Shown: piece by piece, positions 49,262 through 59,719 of the stretch
How positions within the stretch are numbered: position 1 is the stretch's first letter
Layout of the letters: every line of letters starts with the position of its first letter
Source of the DNA: Thysanoteuthis rhombus
Taxonomy: Eukaryota; Mollusca; Cephalopoda; Oegopsida; Thysanoteuthidae
Direction: 5' to 3'
NCBI GenBank assembly: GCA_963457665.1
Contig: OY735218.1
Location: forward strand, 42,395,530 to 42,459,529
Length of the DNA: 64,000 nucleotides
Translations under genes and position numbers: made by a program
Notes under the pieces: model-generated
The model's database searches: none
Told to the model about the DNA's origin: nothing
The model's input: only the letters and a program-made list of their open reading frames with translations

Positions 49262-51160
49262 TAACCCTCAATCCGTAAAGGCAGTAATCAACTTGAGTCA
49301 ACAAATACTATCAAACTCTGAAGAATCTATACTAAACGAAGGTCTCAACTTTGCAATTCTGAGTAAACGAGTCCCTTACTTGGACATAATAGCTCCAATT
49401 GAGGCAGCAGCCTTGAATAAGGATCTCCCCCAGGCCCAGGGTGATGAGCTAAGATGGAAAGTGAGACAGGTCCTTGAAAAGGCCAGAGCCTCTGAGCCAA
49501 ATATAAAAAAGGAGGAATGGGCGGCCATCAAGACCCTTCAGAGTGACACAAGCATAGTCATACTGCCAGCAGATAAGGGAAACACAACTGTAGTAATGGA
49601 CAAGCTAGCATACAGTGAAAAGTTGGCCAACATATTGGGGAGGGTGGCTACTGTAAGTTAAAAAGAGAAAACTGAGAGGGAGCTGTCGCAGATCCTAAGC
49701 AAGAACAAGGATTGCCTCCCCCCAGTAACCTGACAGTTAACTCAAAAATATAGTATGCCACCACATATGTACGGCCTCCCAAAGATTCACAAGGTGGGTA
49801 CTCCATTACGACCTATAGTAAGCTGTCGGGGCTCAGCATGCCATCCACTGAGTAGGTACCTGATGAGTATAATCAACCCACTGGTGGGTAAGACCTCATC
49901 CTATGTAAAGAACACAGCTGACTTAGTAGAAAAACTCAGAAGGGCTCAAATTCATTCACAACAAGTCTCTTCACACGAGTACCTACATCCGAAGCTCTGC
50001 CAGTAGTTAGGGATAGATTAGGTCCAGATCCCACATTGGATGAACGCACCAGCATCCTCCTTAACAACCTAATGGAAATGTTGACCTTCTGTATCGAAAC
50101 GACATACTTCCAACTGGGCAATGAGATATACCAACAGGAAGAAGGCTTAGCTATGGGATCACCGCTATCACCAGTGATGGCAAATATATACATGGAGTAC
50201 TTTGAGGAATTGGCCTTACGAACATCACCACTAAGGCCAAGCATGTGACTTCGATATGTAGATGATACCTTCGTACTATGGCCACATCCAGAAGACCCAC
50301 AGTTACTACTTGACCACGTGAACTCAATCAGAACTCCAATACAGTTCACAATGGAAAAGGAGAGTAACAATAAGTTAGCCTTCCTGGATGTACTGGTAAC
50401 AAGATCGGAACAAGGTTTCAATACATCTGTGTATCGTAAGCCAACGTTCACTGGTCAATATCTCAACTTCGCCTCTAACCATCCATACAGTGTTAAGAAA
50501 GGAATCGTCCAATGCTTACAGCACCGAGCAAAGCTGATAAGTAGTGACACTGACACATACCTCTGTGAAATGCGTACCATAAGCAAGAATCTCCAGAATA
50601 ATGGTTACCCCAAAGGTTTAACTGTCACCACTAGAGAAAGGAGAGTGATGGAGGAGGAGGATAACAATCATAAACCAACAATAGTCTGTCTCCCCTACCT
50701 TAAGAATGTGTCTGAGAAGATCCAGAAGATCTGCGCCCCATATAATATCCAGGTTGTATTCAGAAGTAGATCAACGCTACGCAGCTACCTCTCCCGCACC
50801 AAACCACCCACTGAGTTATTGAACACCAAGAACTGTGTATACTCAATACCATGCAGCTGTGGGCACAAATACACAGAAGAAACATGTCACACCTTCAAGA
50901 TTTGGGTGGAAGAACACTAAAAAGCGGTGAGCAAAGGTGAAACTAACAAATCGGGTATAGCTGATCACGTATGGAAGGAAAAGGGAGACCACCCACCCCT
51001 GTGGAACGAGGTTGAGATAATTGATCAGGAAGAACACTGGAAAATTTGAAAATTGAAAGAGTCGGCCCATATGCTAGGCAAGAAAAACTGCCTCAGTAAT
51101 CCTAGCATTGAAATGGATACCATATGGGAACCTCTAATAATGAAAGACAGAAAACAATAA
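49200..51160 (+). pseudogene. Broken Penelope-type reverse transcriptase / GIY-YIG endonuclease
   Basis: The frame starts inside the left arm at ATG 49200 and can be followed to a stop at 51158, about 650 codons, close to the usual size for the class. In order: an N-terminal region with NLSQQIL and LNFAILSKRVPYLD; the conserved ILPADKGNTTVVM; MYGLPKIHK and RPIVSCRGS (from 49755); LFTRVP; GLAMGSPLSPVMANIYME; the catalytic YVDD at 50255-50266; FLDVLVTR; and the GIY-YIG domain from about 50822 (CVYSIPCSCG, then YTEET, then EEH), continuing past a stop into KSGIADHVW. Defects: in-frame stops at 49659, 49731, 50246, 50918 and 51047. There is also a frameshift near 49970, where the segment that should carry the first catalytic aspartate (motif A) is missing. 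The YIG-equivalent position reads YTE, and the expected downstream arginine is not seen. It cannot encode an active enzyme. Confidence 0.88.
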
Positions 51161-51487
51161 CATCAAATACCAAAAACTGTCACCTGAGGTTTAAGGCTCC
51201 TAAAAAATTAGAACCGGTTGTCCACATGGACACATAGCGTAGTTGTTACAGAATCAGACAAAATTACTGCAAGTAATCTGATGGTTCTAGGTTCAATCCC
51301 AGTGTGAGACAATAATAATACTACTAATGCTAAGAGAGGAGTGCAGTCAATATACCCCCGTCGGTTAAAATAAAGGGTTTGGTTCGTTACTTCCCCACAC
51401 CTACCAGATGATACCTGATGAAGGCCGTAGAGTACAACGGCCAAAAAACAACCAAGATGAGGATGGTCCGAATAATAATAGAAATAA
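51062..51487 (+). repeat. Right inverted arm of the Penelope-like element
   Basis: This arm carries the C-terminal codons of the pseudogene (to 51160) and then non-coding sequence. It ends with a short AAT-rich stretch that mirrors the start of the left arm. It contains a tRNA-like box A and box B that the left arm has partly lost. Confidence 0.88.
51228..51308 (+). promoter_or_regulatory. tRNA-like internal pol III promoter boxes inside the Penelope arm
   Basis: TAGCGTAGTTG at 51235-51245 matches the box A consensus TRGYNNARNNG at every fixed position. GGTTCAATCCC at 51290-51300 matches box B, GGTTCRANNCC. Between them lies a perfect small hairpin, ATTACT-GCA-AGTAAT (51263-51277). Acceptor and T-stem pairing is poor, so this is not a working tRNA. 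It is more like the head of a tRNA-derived SINE or a tRNA-derived promoter module. Confidence 0.55.
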
Positions 51488-51509
51488 TATACTAAAACTT
51501 TCTGTTCTT

Positions 51510-53133
51510 GACTTAAACCATTTTGAGAAGCAATATTTCAGAGATGTAACATTTCAGAGAAGAAATTGTAAAATGGCCCCTAAAGCCCACATTTACAATG
51601 AATTTAGTTTTTGAATTTTAAAAATAGTAGGAGAATCTTCAATAGTCTTATATTTGCCAGAGGGAACTTGAATTTGCCTAGAGTTCGTAAATTAATAACC
51701 CATCTCAGGTTTTGTGTTTTTTTTCTTCATGTTTATAGTCATTGTATAAGTTCCAAACAAATGATTTATTAGGTTACCACTGAATTGGTAAATAGTCTCA
51801 GAGTAATCTTATAATAGAATTTCATGAAGACTTCGTGTTTGTATCTTTTACTGCTATGCAAAATTGGATACGTGGGATTGGTACGATTTTTATAAATTTT
51901 GCCAACTAGCTAAATCTACAGAATTACCAAACTAAATTCATTGTTTTATGTTATCTGACCCTTTGATAATACCTTTCATCTTTCTGCCAAACTAAATTCA
52001 ATTTTGAACAAATCCTCTACAAAAATGTCCTACGATGAACAAATTATTGTTTTAAATAAACAAGTCAGGTAATCAAATTGGTTTATATTTTGTAATCAAT
52101 CTCTAGAAACTCTAGTGTACTTGCTAGCATCAAAGCTTGTGATGAACCTCTGCCTTTTTTGACTTCCAAATTCAACACTATTACAATGCCTACATTGGGT
52201 AAGAGTCTGAGCTCAATTTTCTCCACTTCTGACTCAATCTGGCCACCTTGATTCAAGCAGTAAATGCTCCTCTGAATGTTACCTTCCATGACAAGTATCA
52301 AGCATTTGAACATGGTCGTTTCTTTTCTCTTGAATTTCCCCTCAATTGGATAAAAATAAAAATTTTTGAAAAGAGAAGTTCATAGAATACTTGTCGTGTG
52401 TTTGGTAGTCAATGTTTGGTGTTTATAACAATGTTGGCCTTTACTAACCTTTTCTGTTAGTCTCAACAGTTAATTTTCTGTGGCAAGGTCATGATTTCAG
52501 TCCAAAGTGATTGATTTGTTGGTTACGTGTTGACTTTTCATTGTGAGGTGTGTGTATCTTGAGGTTAACAACACAATGCCAGGCTTAGAAGAGGACAGTG
52601 TGATTAGTGTCTGGTGCCATTGGTGTTATTTTCAACACATATGACAGAAACAAAACAAAGTAATCATCTGTATTTGTAGCTGTCTGCATGAATATCTATT
52701 TTTACATCTATTCATTTACAAAATCTATCTTACATACATATATGTAGATGCCTCATTGCAGGATGTGATTAGCAAGCCTATTTTGTAGACTATAACAGCT
52801 GTGAGCCCAATCCTCATTGGGGATCCAATACTTGTGGCTTTATCCCCAACCAAACTAAACATAGTATATACCTACTCATGGGTGTGAGGTATCACGTATA
52901 TATGATTTTTCAAGTCCATTTGGATCCACTTTTTGCTTTGCAGTTTCTTAGTTATTTTAAATACTAAATGTTTGCACTCAACCAGTATGATATGGCATGA
53001 CATTATTTACTTGAAAAAACTATCTTTTCAATGTGGTTTCATTTGAAATTACTACTTAGACAAAGCTGAAAGGCAAAATATGTTAGTTTAATAAATTTGA
53101 TTTAGATATTACTATTTTCCTTATTGTCCACTT

Positions 53134-53172
<39 letters not shown>

Positions 53173-53530
53173 AATGTAGATATACATACATATATATTTA
53201 TATTCTTACTTTATATCTTTTTTTACATATGTTCAACCATTTTCATAATACAACACATAAACTGAAAATAGGCTGCAATTAATATGGTGTAACAGACATT
53301 CCAAACTAAAATGTCTATTATTCTTCCTGATTTTAATCAAAGCTTGGCCGTTGGTTGTTCAACAAAAAATTGGCATGGCTTGATTTTCTTTTTTTAATTA
53401 TTTCCAACCATTTCCCTGACTTTTGCTTTAAAAAATATTTTTTTTAAAAGTCTCTTTGTAATATCATTGGTGTTAGAGCCATTTACTAAAAGATGATTCT
53501 GCTCCTCAATCATCTATATGTATGATGAGT
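51510..53530. other. No recognisable gene
   Basis: AT-rich DNA. The 76-codon minus-strand frame at 52083-52313 has mixed composition and no recognisable motif. Confidence 0.5.
53137..53168. repeat. (TA)n array, short
   Basis: About 16 TA units in otherwise unremarkable AT-rich DNA. Confidence 0.9.
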
Positions 53531-53531
53531 A

Positions 53532-53685
53532 AACAGGTCTGGTTAGTCACTCAATAAAAACTGTGACATGATCAACATCTTTTGGCAAGATCCCATATTG
53601 AGGGTGAAAAGTTGGAAAAAAGGGAGATCAGTGAATAAATCACTTCTGTTGGGCGGTGATCACTGAAAAAGTCCAACTTTTCTGA
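53532..53685 (-). repeat. Rep-A copy, 3' third
   Basis: It begins exactly at the terminal sequence CAGGTCTGGTTAGTCACTCA and stops after the GTGATCACTGAAAAAGTCCA segment. Confidence 0.82.
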
Positions 53686-54036
53686 TACAACCAGAAATAC
53701 AGCTGGACTATTACATTGTAATGCACTATATACTTAGAATTACTTTTACACTCATATAATAAACGAGAGTCGATAATTGTATATAAAAACAGAACAAATT
53801 CAACGGAATATATATTACTCACTTATTTAAGAAATACAGAGGTAAAGTGTGAACAACTGGAAAATTGAACAAGACAATAAAATACAAACAAATCATATGA
53901 TATGGTAGAGTTGTCTGATAGTTGTTTACAGTGCACTGCTCAATGCTGTTCCATTTATCTCTAACCATGGCTGGTCAGTGTTCTCAAATTTCCTCCCAAC
54001 CAGTTTGGCTTTAATATACTCAGGAGTGTATCGGTA

Positions 54037-54039
54037 TAC

Positions 54040-54082
<43 letters not shown>
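54037..54082. repeat. (TA)n array, short
   Basis: TA units with one TATG variant. Confidence 0.9.
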
Positions 54083-54087
<5 letters not shown>

Positions 54088-54519
54088 TTGTCTTGTGGAT
54101 ATGGGGTGATCCAACAGAATGTTGATGAAAGTGGTAATTTGAAGGTGAAGATAAAAAACTTGAGAGAAAAGTGGGTGTTATATCTTAAAAAATTTTATTA
54201 TCACGTAGTCATGTTTTGATCTATTTGGACAGGTGCCAGAGAAAATTGTGTGCACCGCTGCAAGTTTCTTTGAAAAAGATGGCTGGCACCTGTCAAAATG
54301 CATTGAAACACCCCTGCATTATAATAAGAGTTTTCGAGATGAAACACCTATCCACCTTCCAATTGTCACTCTAATTAACATATGTATACATGTGTTCATG
54401 CTTCTGTATGCATTATCTTATTTATGTATGTGTATATGTTGATATAAAAGTGCATTTTTTGGAGTCTTTTGGAAAGATGTGGAAAACACTACTGGATCTC
54501 CATTTGCAGAGCCAAGCCA

Positions 54520-54522
<3 letters not shown>

Positions 54523-54582
<60 letters not shown>
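54523..54582. repeat. (TA)n array
   Basis: Pure TA, 30 units. Confidence 0.95.
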
Positions 54583-54585
<3 letters not shown>

Positions 54586-55979
54586 TATGTATACTGACTT
54601 CAAGAAAGAGAGGAAAATTGTGAAGCACCACATTTACAAAATGGAGAACCTTCTAAACATTAAGTTTCTAATTGGAAAGCTCAACTCTTACCAGAATTCA
54701 ACTACTAAACAGTTCTGCCAATTGCAAACTGACTCTCTCATCTGAGTTACTAAGCAAGTCTACTCTTAACCAAGGCAGTCTTATTATTTTAGACATAGAG
54801 AACCTTCTCTAAACCAATGTTTACATTCATGTTTAAATCAGTTCTTGACTCTTTATTCTATTCATGTGTTAAATCACAGTTGGCATTGTTTTGCTTGGGA
54901 CCTCAAATATTCTTAAGAAGGCCCTGTTGGTAACTAGATACATCTGAACAGATTGAGATTTCACCAAGCTGTGAGGTAAATCACTTAGAATGCCGAAAAA
55001 AAAATCCAATTTTTTTTCATTGAACTGAAACAGTTGGTCTGCTGTGAACACTCTAAATAAATGACAATATTTTTTCCACTTATGAAGTTACAGGCCAACA
55101 GAATGCTAGAACAGAAAATGACATTTCTATATTCGGACAGATCATAATTTTTCAAAATCATTAGCTCTTTTGAGACTCAACTGTGACTAGGCAGCATTTC
55201 CTTCCACATTGACAAACAATTTGTTTATATTAGGGTGGTCAGGAAGTCATTATGTATTTTCATGTTTGGAAAGTAATTACATATTTTCAAATCACAATTA
55301 AACCTTTCAAACCCCATCTTGCATTTACGATTCTTCATTACATAAGAATACACTTCACAAATGTTTCTCCTAACCTGCATAGCAATATCCCCCTTTTGAA
55401 ATTCATACTATGAGCAATGGCAAATACGTAGTTCTTTAAAATCTCTATCCTCCATAGGATTAAACTTTACTATACACTATAAATGACACTTTCATGGATA
55501 GAAGAGATGATGAACTAAATCCAGATGTTGTTTTGTACCATTTAACCCTGGTCTTATCTTACTTGGTTGGCTTATAATTGATAGCAGCAAAATATGTAAT
55601 TACTTTCTGAACACCCAAATATCTATTACTGCTGTTCCATCTTGATCAAATTAAATAGATAAATGAGGATGTGCTTGGCTACAATTGTATAGCAGAAAAG
55701 GATATCATTTTAATGTAAAATCTAACATCAAATACATTTATGAAACTTTTAAGTACACTCTTGAGATATTTAATGTAAACAAATATAATTTATCTATGTA
55801 TTTATATGAAAACTTTGTATGTTTAGGCTACATTAGAAAACCTGGAATATAGTAATTATTTTGTGAAAATGCAATTCATCCATTTTTTTTTTCCAGTGGG
55901 CATAGACATTTATATCTAACAATGTCACTTGATCATATACTTAATGTACACAAAAGGAATAGATAGAATTAACTTATAT

Positions 55980-56443
55980 AGGTGTGGTTAGTCACTCAGT
56001 AGAAACTGCCACTTGACCAATGTCTTTTGGCAGCATGCTGTGTGAGGGGGTATTCAATTAGGTAATGGAAAAGGGTTGATCAATAAATAAGTTTCTTGTC
56101 ACACTTTTTGTTGGTCAGTGGTCACTTAAAAAGTCTGAATTTTCAAAAAAATGTGCATGAATACTGCCAGATACAAACTAAGGGACCAATGTAGCATAAA
56201 ATTATGTTGCAAATTGATCTATACACTCGAAACCTAAATAGGAAAACCATTTTCAAAAAACAAAAAAAAAACTTTCTCATGGACATAATGAGGAGTTCAT
56301 GCTAACATTTTCAGCCCTCTAACTGCATTTGTGCAGCCTGTATGCACAATGCATATATGTATATACAACCAACCAGCCAGCCAGACTAGCTTAAAAACTG
56401 GAAAACCTATGTGACGAGTTTTGGTTGATGGTTTCAATTTCTG
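55980..56443 (-). repeat. Rep-A copy, near full length
   Basis: On the plus strand it begins AGGTGTGGTTAGTCACTCAG and ends GAGTTTTGGTTGATGGTTTC. At about 464 bp it is the longest copy here. Confidence 0.88.
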
Positions 56444-56754
56444 GATAAAACATCAGAAGTTCACAGAAAATATGTGACTTCCTTGTTTATATTATCTGTA
56501 GTTTTGATCAGAAAACTAAGTACATATTTGTGTTTGCATGTATATGTGTGTGCATTTATGTGTGTGTGTGTATGTGTGTGCGTGTGTGTGGTTATCTCCA
56601 ATGATCCATTTTGAGTAAAGTTATCAAAAAAGTTTTCAATGGAAATTAAGTATATTCATTAAATTTATTCATAAATGAGTTTCATTTTTTTTATTTATGC
56701 ACGTCTATATATATGACTGTATGTGTGCATGTGCATATATAAAAATGCATCTAT

Positions 56755-56766
56755 ATGTGTTTATGC

Positions 56767-56809
<43 letters not shown>

Positions 56810-56896
56810 TACAGACACACTTCTGTCTTTATATGAACACATTAAGCTTGAGTTGTGATGTTCGCATATTCTTGTTATATATATATATATATATAA

Positions 56897-56953
<57 letters not shown>
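56755..56953. repeat. Two (TA)n arrays next to a LINE 3' end
   Basis: TA blocks at 56770-56803 and 56875-56953 separated by about 70 bp. The second touches the 3' end of the antisense LINE fragment. Confidence 0.93.
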
Positions 56954-56956
<3 letters not shown>

Positions 56957-57655
56957 ATTTAATGTTCATTGTTGGACAATGGCCTTCTCCAAAATGAGCC
57001 AGTTTTTTTCTCTCCTGAACGGAACGGTACCAAACCTTCTTAATGTGTCTAAATCTCGTCATCTTATTTTTTCCCTACCACAATTTTGATTATGATCTTA
57101 GGGGGATCCACGTTGTGAATCATGATGTCCAGTGGTTGTGTAACATTCATGCATATGACATTCCCATTTCACTTGAGCTTTTTAATTTTTTTCATGATAT
57201 TTCTGACACCTGTTTGCTTTCTAATAAAATGTTCTGCCATGATCTGTCCATGTGATGTTCAGGATGATTTCCTCCTGTGCATGTTACTTTCAGAGACAAT
57301 CTCTTGACTAAGTTCCATGTTTCAGCCTTTTGAATGGGAAGATGCATTGGTTCTTATTAAAACCAATGGGATTTTCTTGTTCTTGCTCTGCCAGAAGCTT
57401 GCAAACCCAGTGATTCTTCTTTTGATTTCATCTTTTGAGGATTACATATAGAGTCAATGTTTCACTTTCTTCAGTTCTATGTTTCCAATACTGATTGCTG
57501 TGTTTTTATCTTTGATTAATTTGTTGCACACAACATTTGTTCTGTTGGAGTTTATGGGAAGACAAATTGTCTTGCTTTCTTCATTCAGCATGTCTACCAT
57601 TATAGGAAGAAGGTTTTCTGGCAAAAATGATGATGTCATCAGCAAAGATTTCTCG
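56954..57655 (-). pseudogene. RTE-like LINE 3' fragment, antisense, with (TA)n tail
   Basis: The minus strand carries the post-FADD block (NLLPIMVDMLNEESKTICLP, NRTNVVCNKLIKDK) and continues to the LINE 3' end at 56954, which matches the GGTCTATGTCCATTGATGG end of the first copy. The LINE 3' end abuts a (TA)n array at 56890-56953. This array takes the position that (GAT)n occupies in other copies. Small deletions and stops are scattered through it. Confidence 0.72.
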
Positions 57656-57706
57656 TCCTCACTTATAACTATATCTCTCTCTTTATGTCTTTACCTCTAT
57701 CTCTCT

Positions 57707-57710
<4 letters not shown>

Positions 57711-57751
<41 letters not shown>
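57711..57751. repeat. (TA)n array
   Basis: TA array after a CTCTATCT stretch, about 55 bp beyond the other end of the 56954-57655 LINE fragment. Confidence 0.93.
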
Positions 57752-57753
<2 letters not shown>

Positions 57754-57754
57754 T

Positions 57755-58548
57755 TACTTAGGTATTTGAAAATATTCTACATTGAAGCTATATGTATTTG
57801 TTGCTAGAAAAAAAGAACACATATTACGACTATTGCTGCCATATTTCACTTTGTATTTCCTGAAAAAGGGACCCTTTCTTTCCATATGGATTGAACACCT
57901 GAAGAAGGGCATAGAATGGGTTGGAGGAAACACTGTGGGATTAACATAAATTACAGAAAGAATGAGTTCAATTGACTAAAGGAGAGAGAGAGGGGTAAAG
58001 AGATAAAGAGAGAGTTGTATCAATAAGTGAGGAATAGCCACACTGGTTAGAGATGAACTCATGTTTAATAACTTGGATAAAAATATTAATATATATATAT
58101 ATATATATATGTGTATAATTTGTCCTCATATTGGCAGTCTTTGAAAGTATTCAGAGATTTCTTTTTAAAAAGCTTGACCATTTCCCCAGGCTTCTATATT
58201 GTGAAGTATGTTATATTTCAGTTATAATAATTGAAACATTTTATTTAAAGGCTTAAATGTCAGTCATGGTGTTGGAATCCTATTCTGGGTACAACATGAT
58301 CCCAGGCCAGAATCTAATTCTTCTTGATTATTATTTAGACATTATCAATAAAACATGTAATAGCTCTCATATCCAGTTTCAGTCATGACAAATTTATTCC
58401 AATTCAATGCAGTGCACGTGTATGTGTGTGTGGATAGATATAGATCAGCTAACATGAGTCTGAGTAGCTGAAAACTGATGAATATCTCAAACTGAATCTA
58501 TCATAAAGCAGAGTATTTTTAGCCTCGTTCATTTTCCTCATACGTGCA

Positions 58549-58606
<58 letters not shown>

Positions 58607-58630
58607 TATACATGTATATATATATATATA

Positions 58631-58661
<31 letters not shown>

Positions 58662-59055
58662 GTACATGTGTGCGCTTGTGTATGTGTGTGTGTGTGTCTA
58701 TGAAAAGAAATCTGTAAAATTGCTGGAGACAATTGGAAGTGATTATTTAAAGTGTTGCTTGAAATGTTCAATAACAAAATAAGCAGTTGGAGATTATTGC
58801 ATGTGATAAGTTTTCAAATAAAATCGATTGCATATCAACTCCAACTGTAAAAGAAATGTAGTGAAAGATAAGAAGACCATAAAAAATACTGAGAGCCTCC
58901 AACATTTCAAATGAATCTTCACCAAAAAAAAACAAGACGGGTTCCTAAATGTGGGAGAAATAATGAAGAAATCAAGAAACCTTTCAAAAATATCAAGCCA
59001 TTCCATTTTTATCTTTAGAGTGGTAATTAGTATTTTTCCCTTTTAAATTTTAATG
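57755..59055. other. No recognisable gene
   Basis: AT-rich DNA with a (TA)n run at 58088-58111 and the compound array at 58550. Confidence 0.6.
58550..58697. repeat. (TA)n/(TG)n compound array
   Basis: TA to 58600, mixed TATATG to 58632, TG, TA, then TG to 58697. Confidence 0.93.
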
Positions 59056-59059
59056 ACAC

Positions 59060-59131
59060 AGGTCTGGTTAGTCACTCAATAGAAACCGTAATGTGTCCAA
59101 TATCTTTCTATCGAATAACTAACCAGACCTG
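59060..59131. repeat. Palindromic mini-copy of the Rep-A terminus
   Basis: CAGGTCTGGTTAGTCACTCA opens this 72-bp block. Its other end, read on the opposite strand, starts CAGGTCTGGTTAG and continues with a diverged version of the same terminus. Two inward-facing Rep-A 3' ends flank only a few bases. Confidence 0.75.
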
Positions 59132-59308
59132 TATAGTTGAAAGCGTTTATTTTTCCAATGTTCAAAAAAATAGAATTTATTTAATGGTCAAGTGTTTTCA
59201 ATGAATCTCATTGGCCTGGCACCAGAATCTTTAATCTTCCTGACCATTACTCTGTTATTCTTACTCTTGAACCTATCCTACAAGTGTTTGTATCTTATGA
59301 ATTATATT

Positions 59309-59717
59309 CGAAACTGTAAACCAAAATTGTAAACAAAAACAGTCTTCAGTTTCTAAGCTAGTCTGACTGACTATGTATGAATTTATCACATGTACAACCC
59401 ATACCAATGGAGCTAGAGGGCTGAAAATGCAAATATCTTCTCCTCATTATGACTATAAAAATGTTTCTTTCATTTTTTTTATATTACACTCCTAAATAGG
59501 CTTTCAATGAGGGGTTCAATTTGCCATGTAAGTTCCTGCTATATTGATCCCTTATTTGTGTCAAGCAGCATTCACATCACATCACTGATTAAACAAATGG
59601 TGAGAAGTGATTTCATTTCATTCCTTTTCCCAATCTTTAAATTGATCACCCCAACACAGCATACTACCGAAAGATGATGCTCACATGACGGTTTCTATTG
59701 ATTGACTAACTATACCT
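59309..59717 (+). repeat. Rep-A copy, near full length
   Basis: It runs from TTCGAAACTGTAAACCAAAA to GATTGACTAACTATACCTGG. It has deletions around the AGTGATCACTGCCCAAC block. Confidence 0.86.
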
Positions 59718-59719
59718 GG

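Larger units (their letters stand above)
48865..51487 (+). mobile_element. Penelope-like retroelement with inverted terminal arms
   Basis: The element consists of a left arm (48865-49261), a degenerate reverse transcriptase/GIY-YIG frame, and a right arm (51062-51487) that is the reverse complement of the left. The decayed coding region runs into both arms. A perfect 10-bp direct repeat, ACTTTCTGTT, lies at 48857-48866 and again at 51497-51506, and is a likely target-site duplication. Long terminal repeats in direct or inverted orientation are known for Penelope-like elements, and the protein motifs fit that class. The copy is dead: several stops, a frameshift and a deletion interrupt the frame. 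It sits 36 bp downstream of a (TA)n array and lies in sense orientation in what is probably an EPAC intron. Confidence 0.88.
53690..55975. other. No recognisable gene
   Basis: AT-rich DNA with two (TA)n arrays. 54231-54360 is less AT-rich and open (VPEKIVCTAASFFEKDGWH). It follows CAG, but no splice donor is apparent and no family is recognised. Confidence 0.5.

Noticed and set aside
51208..51444. 78-codon minus-strand frame similar to 48703-49116 on the plus strand
   Set aside because: The similarity is explained by the inverted arms of the Penelope-like element, not by a gene pair.
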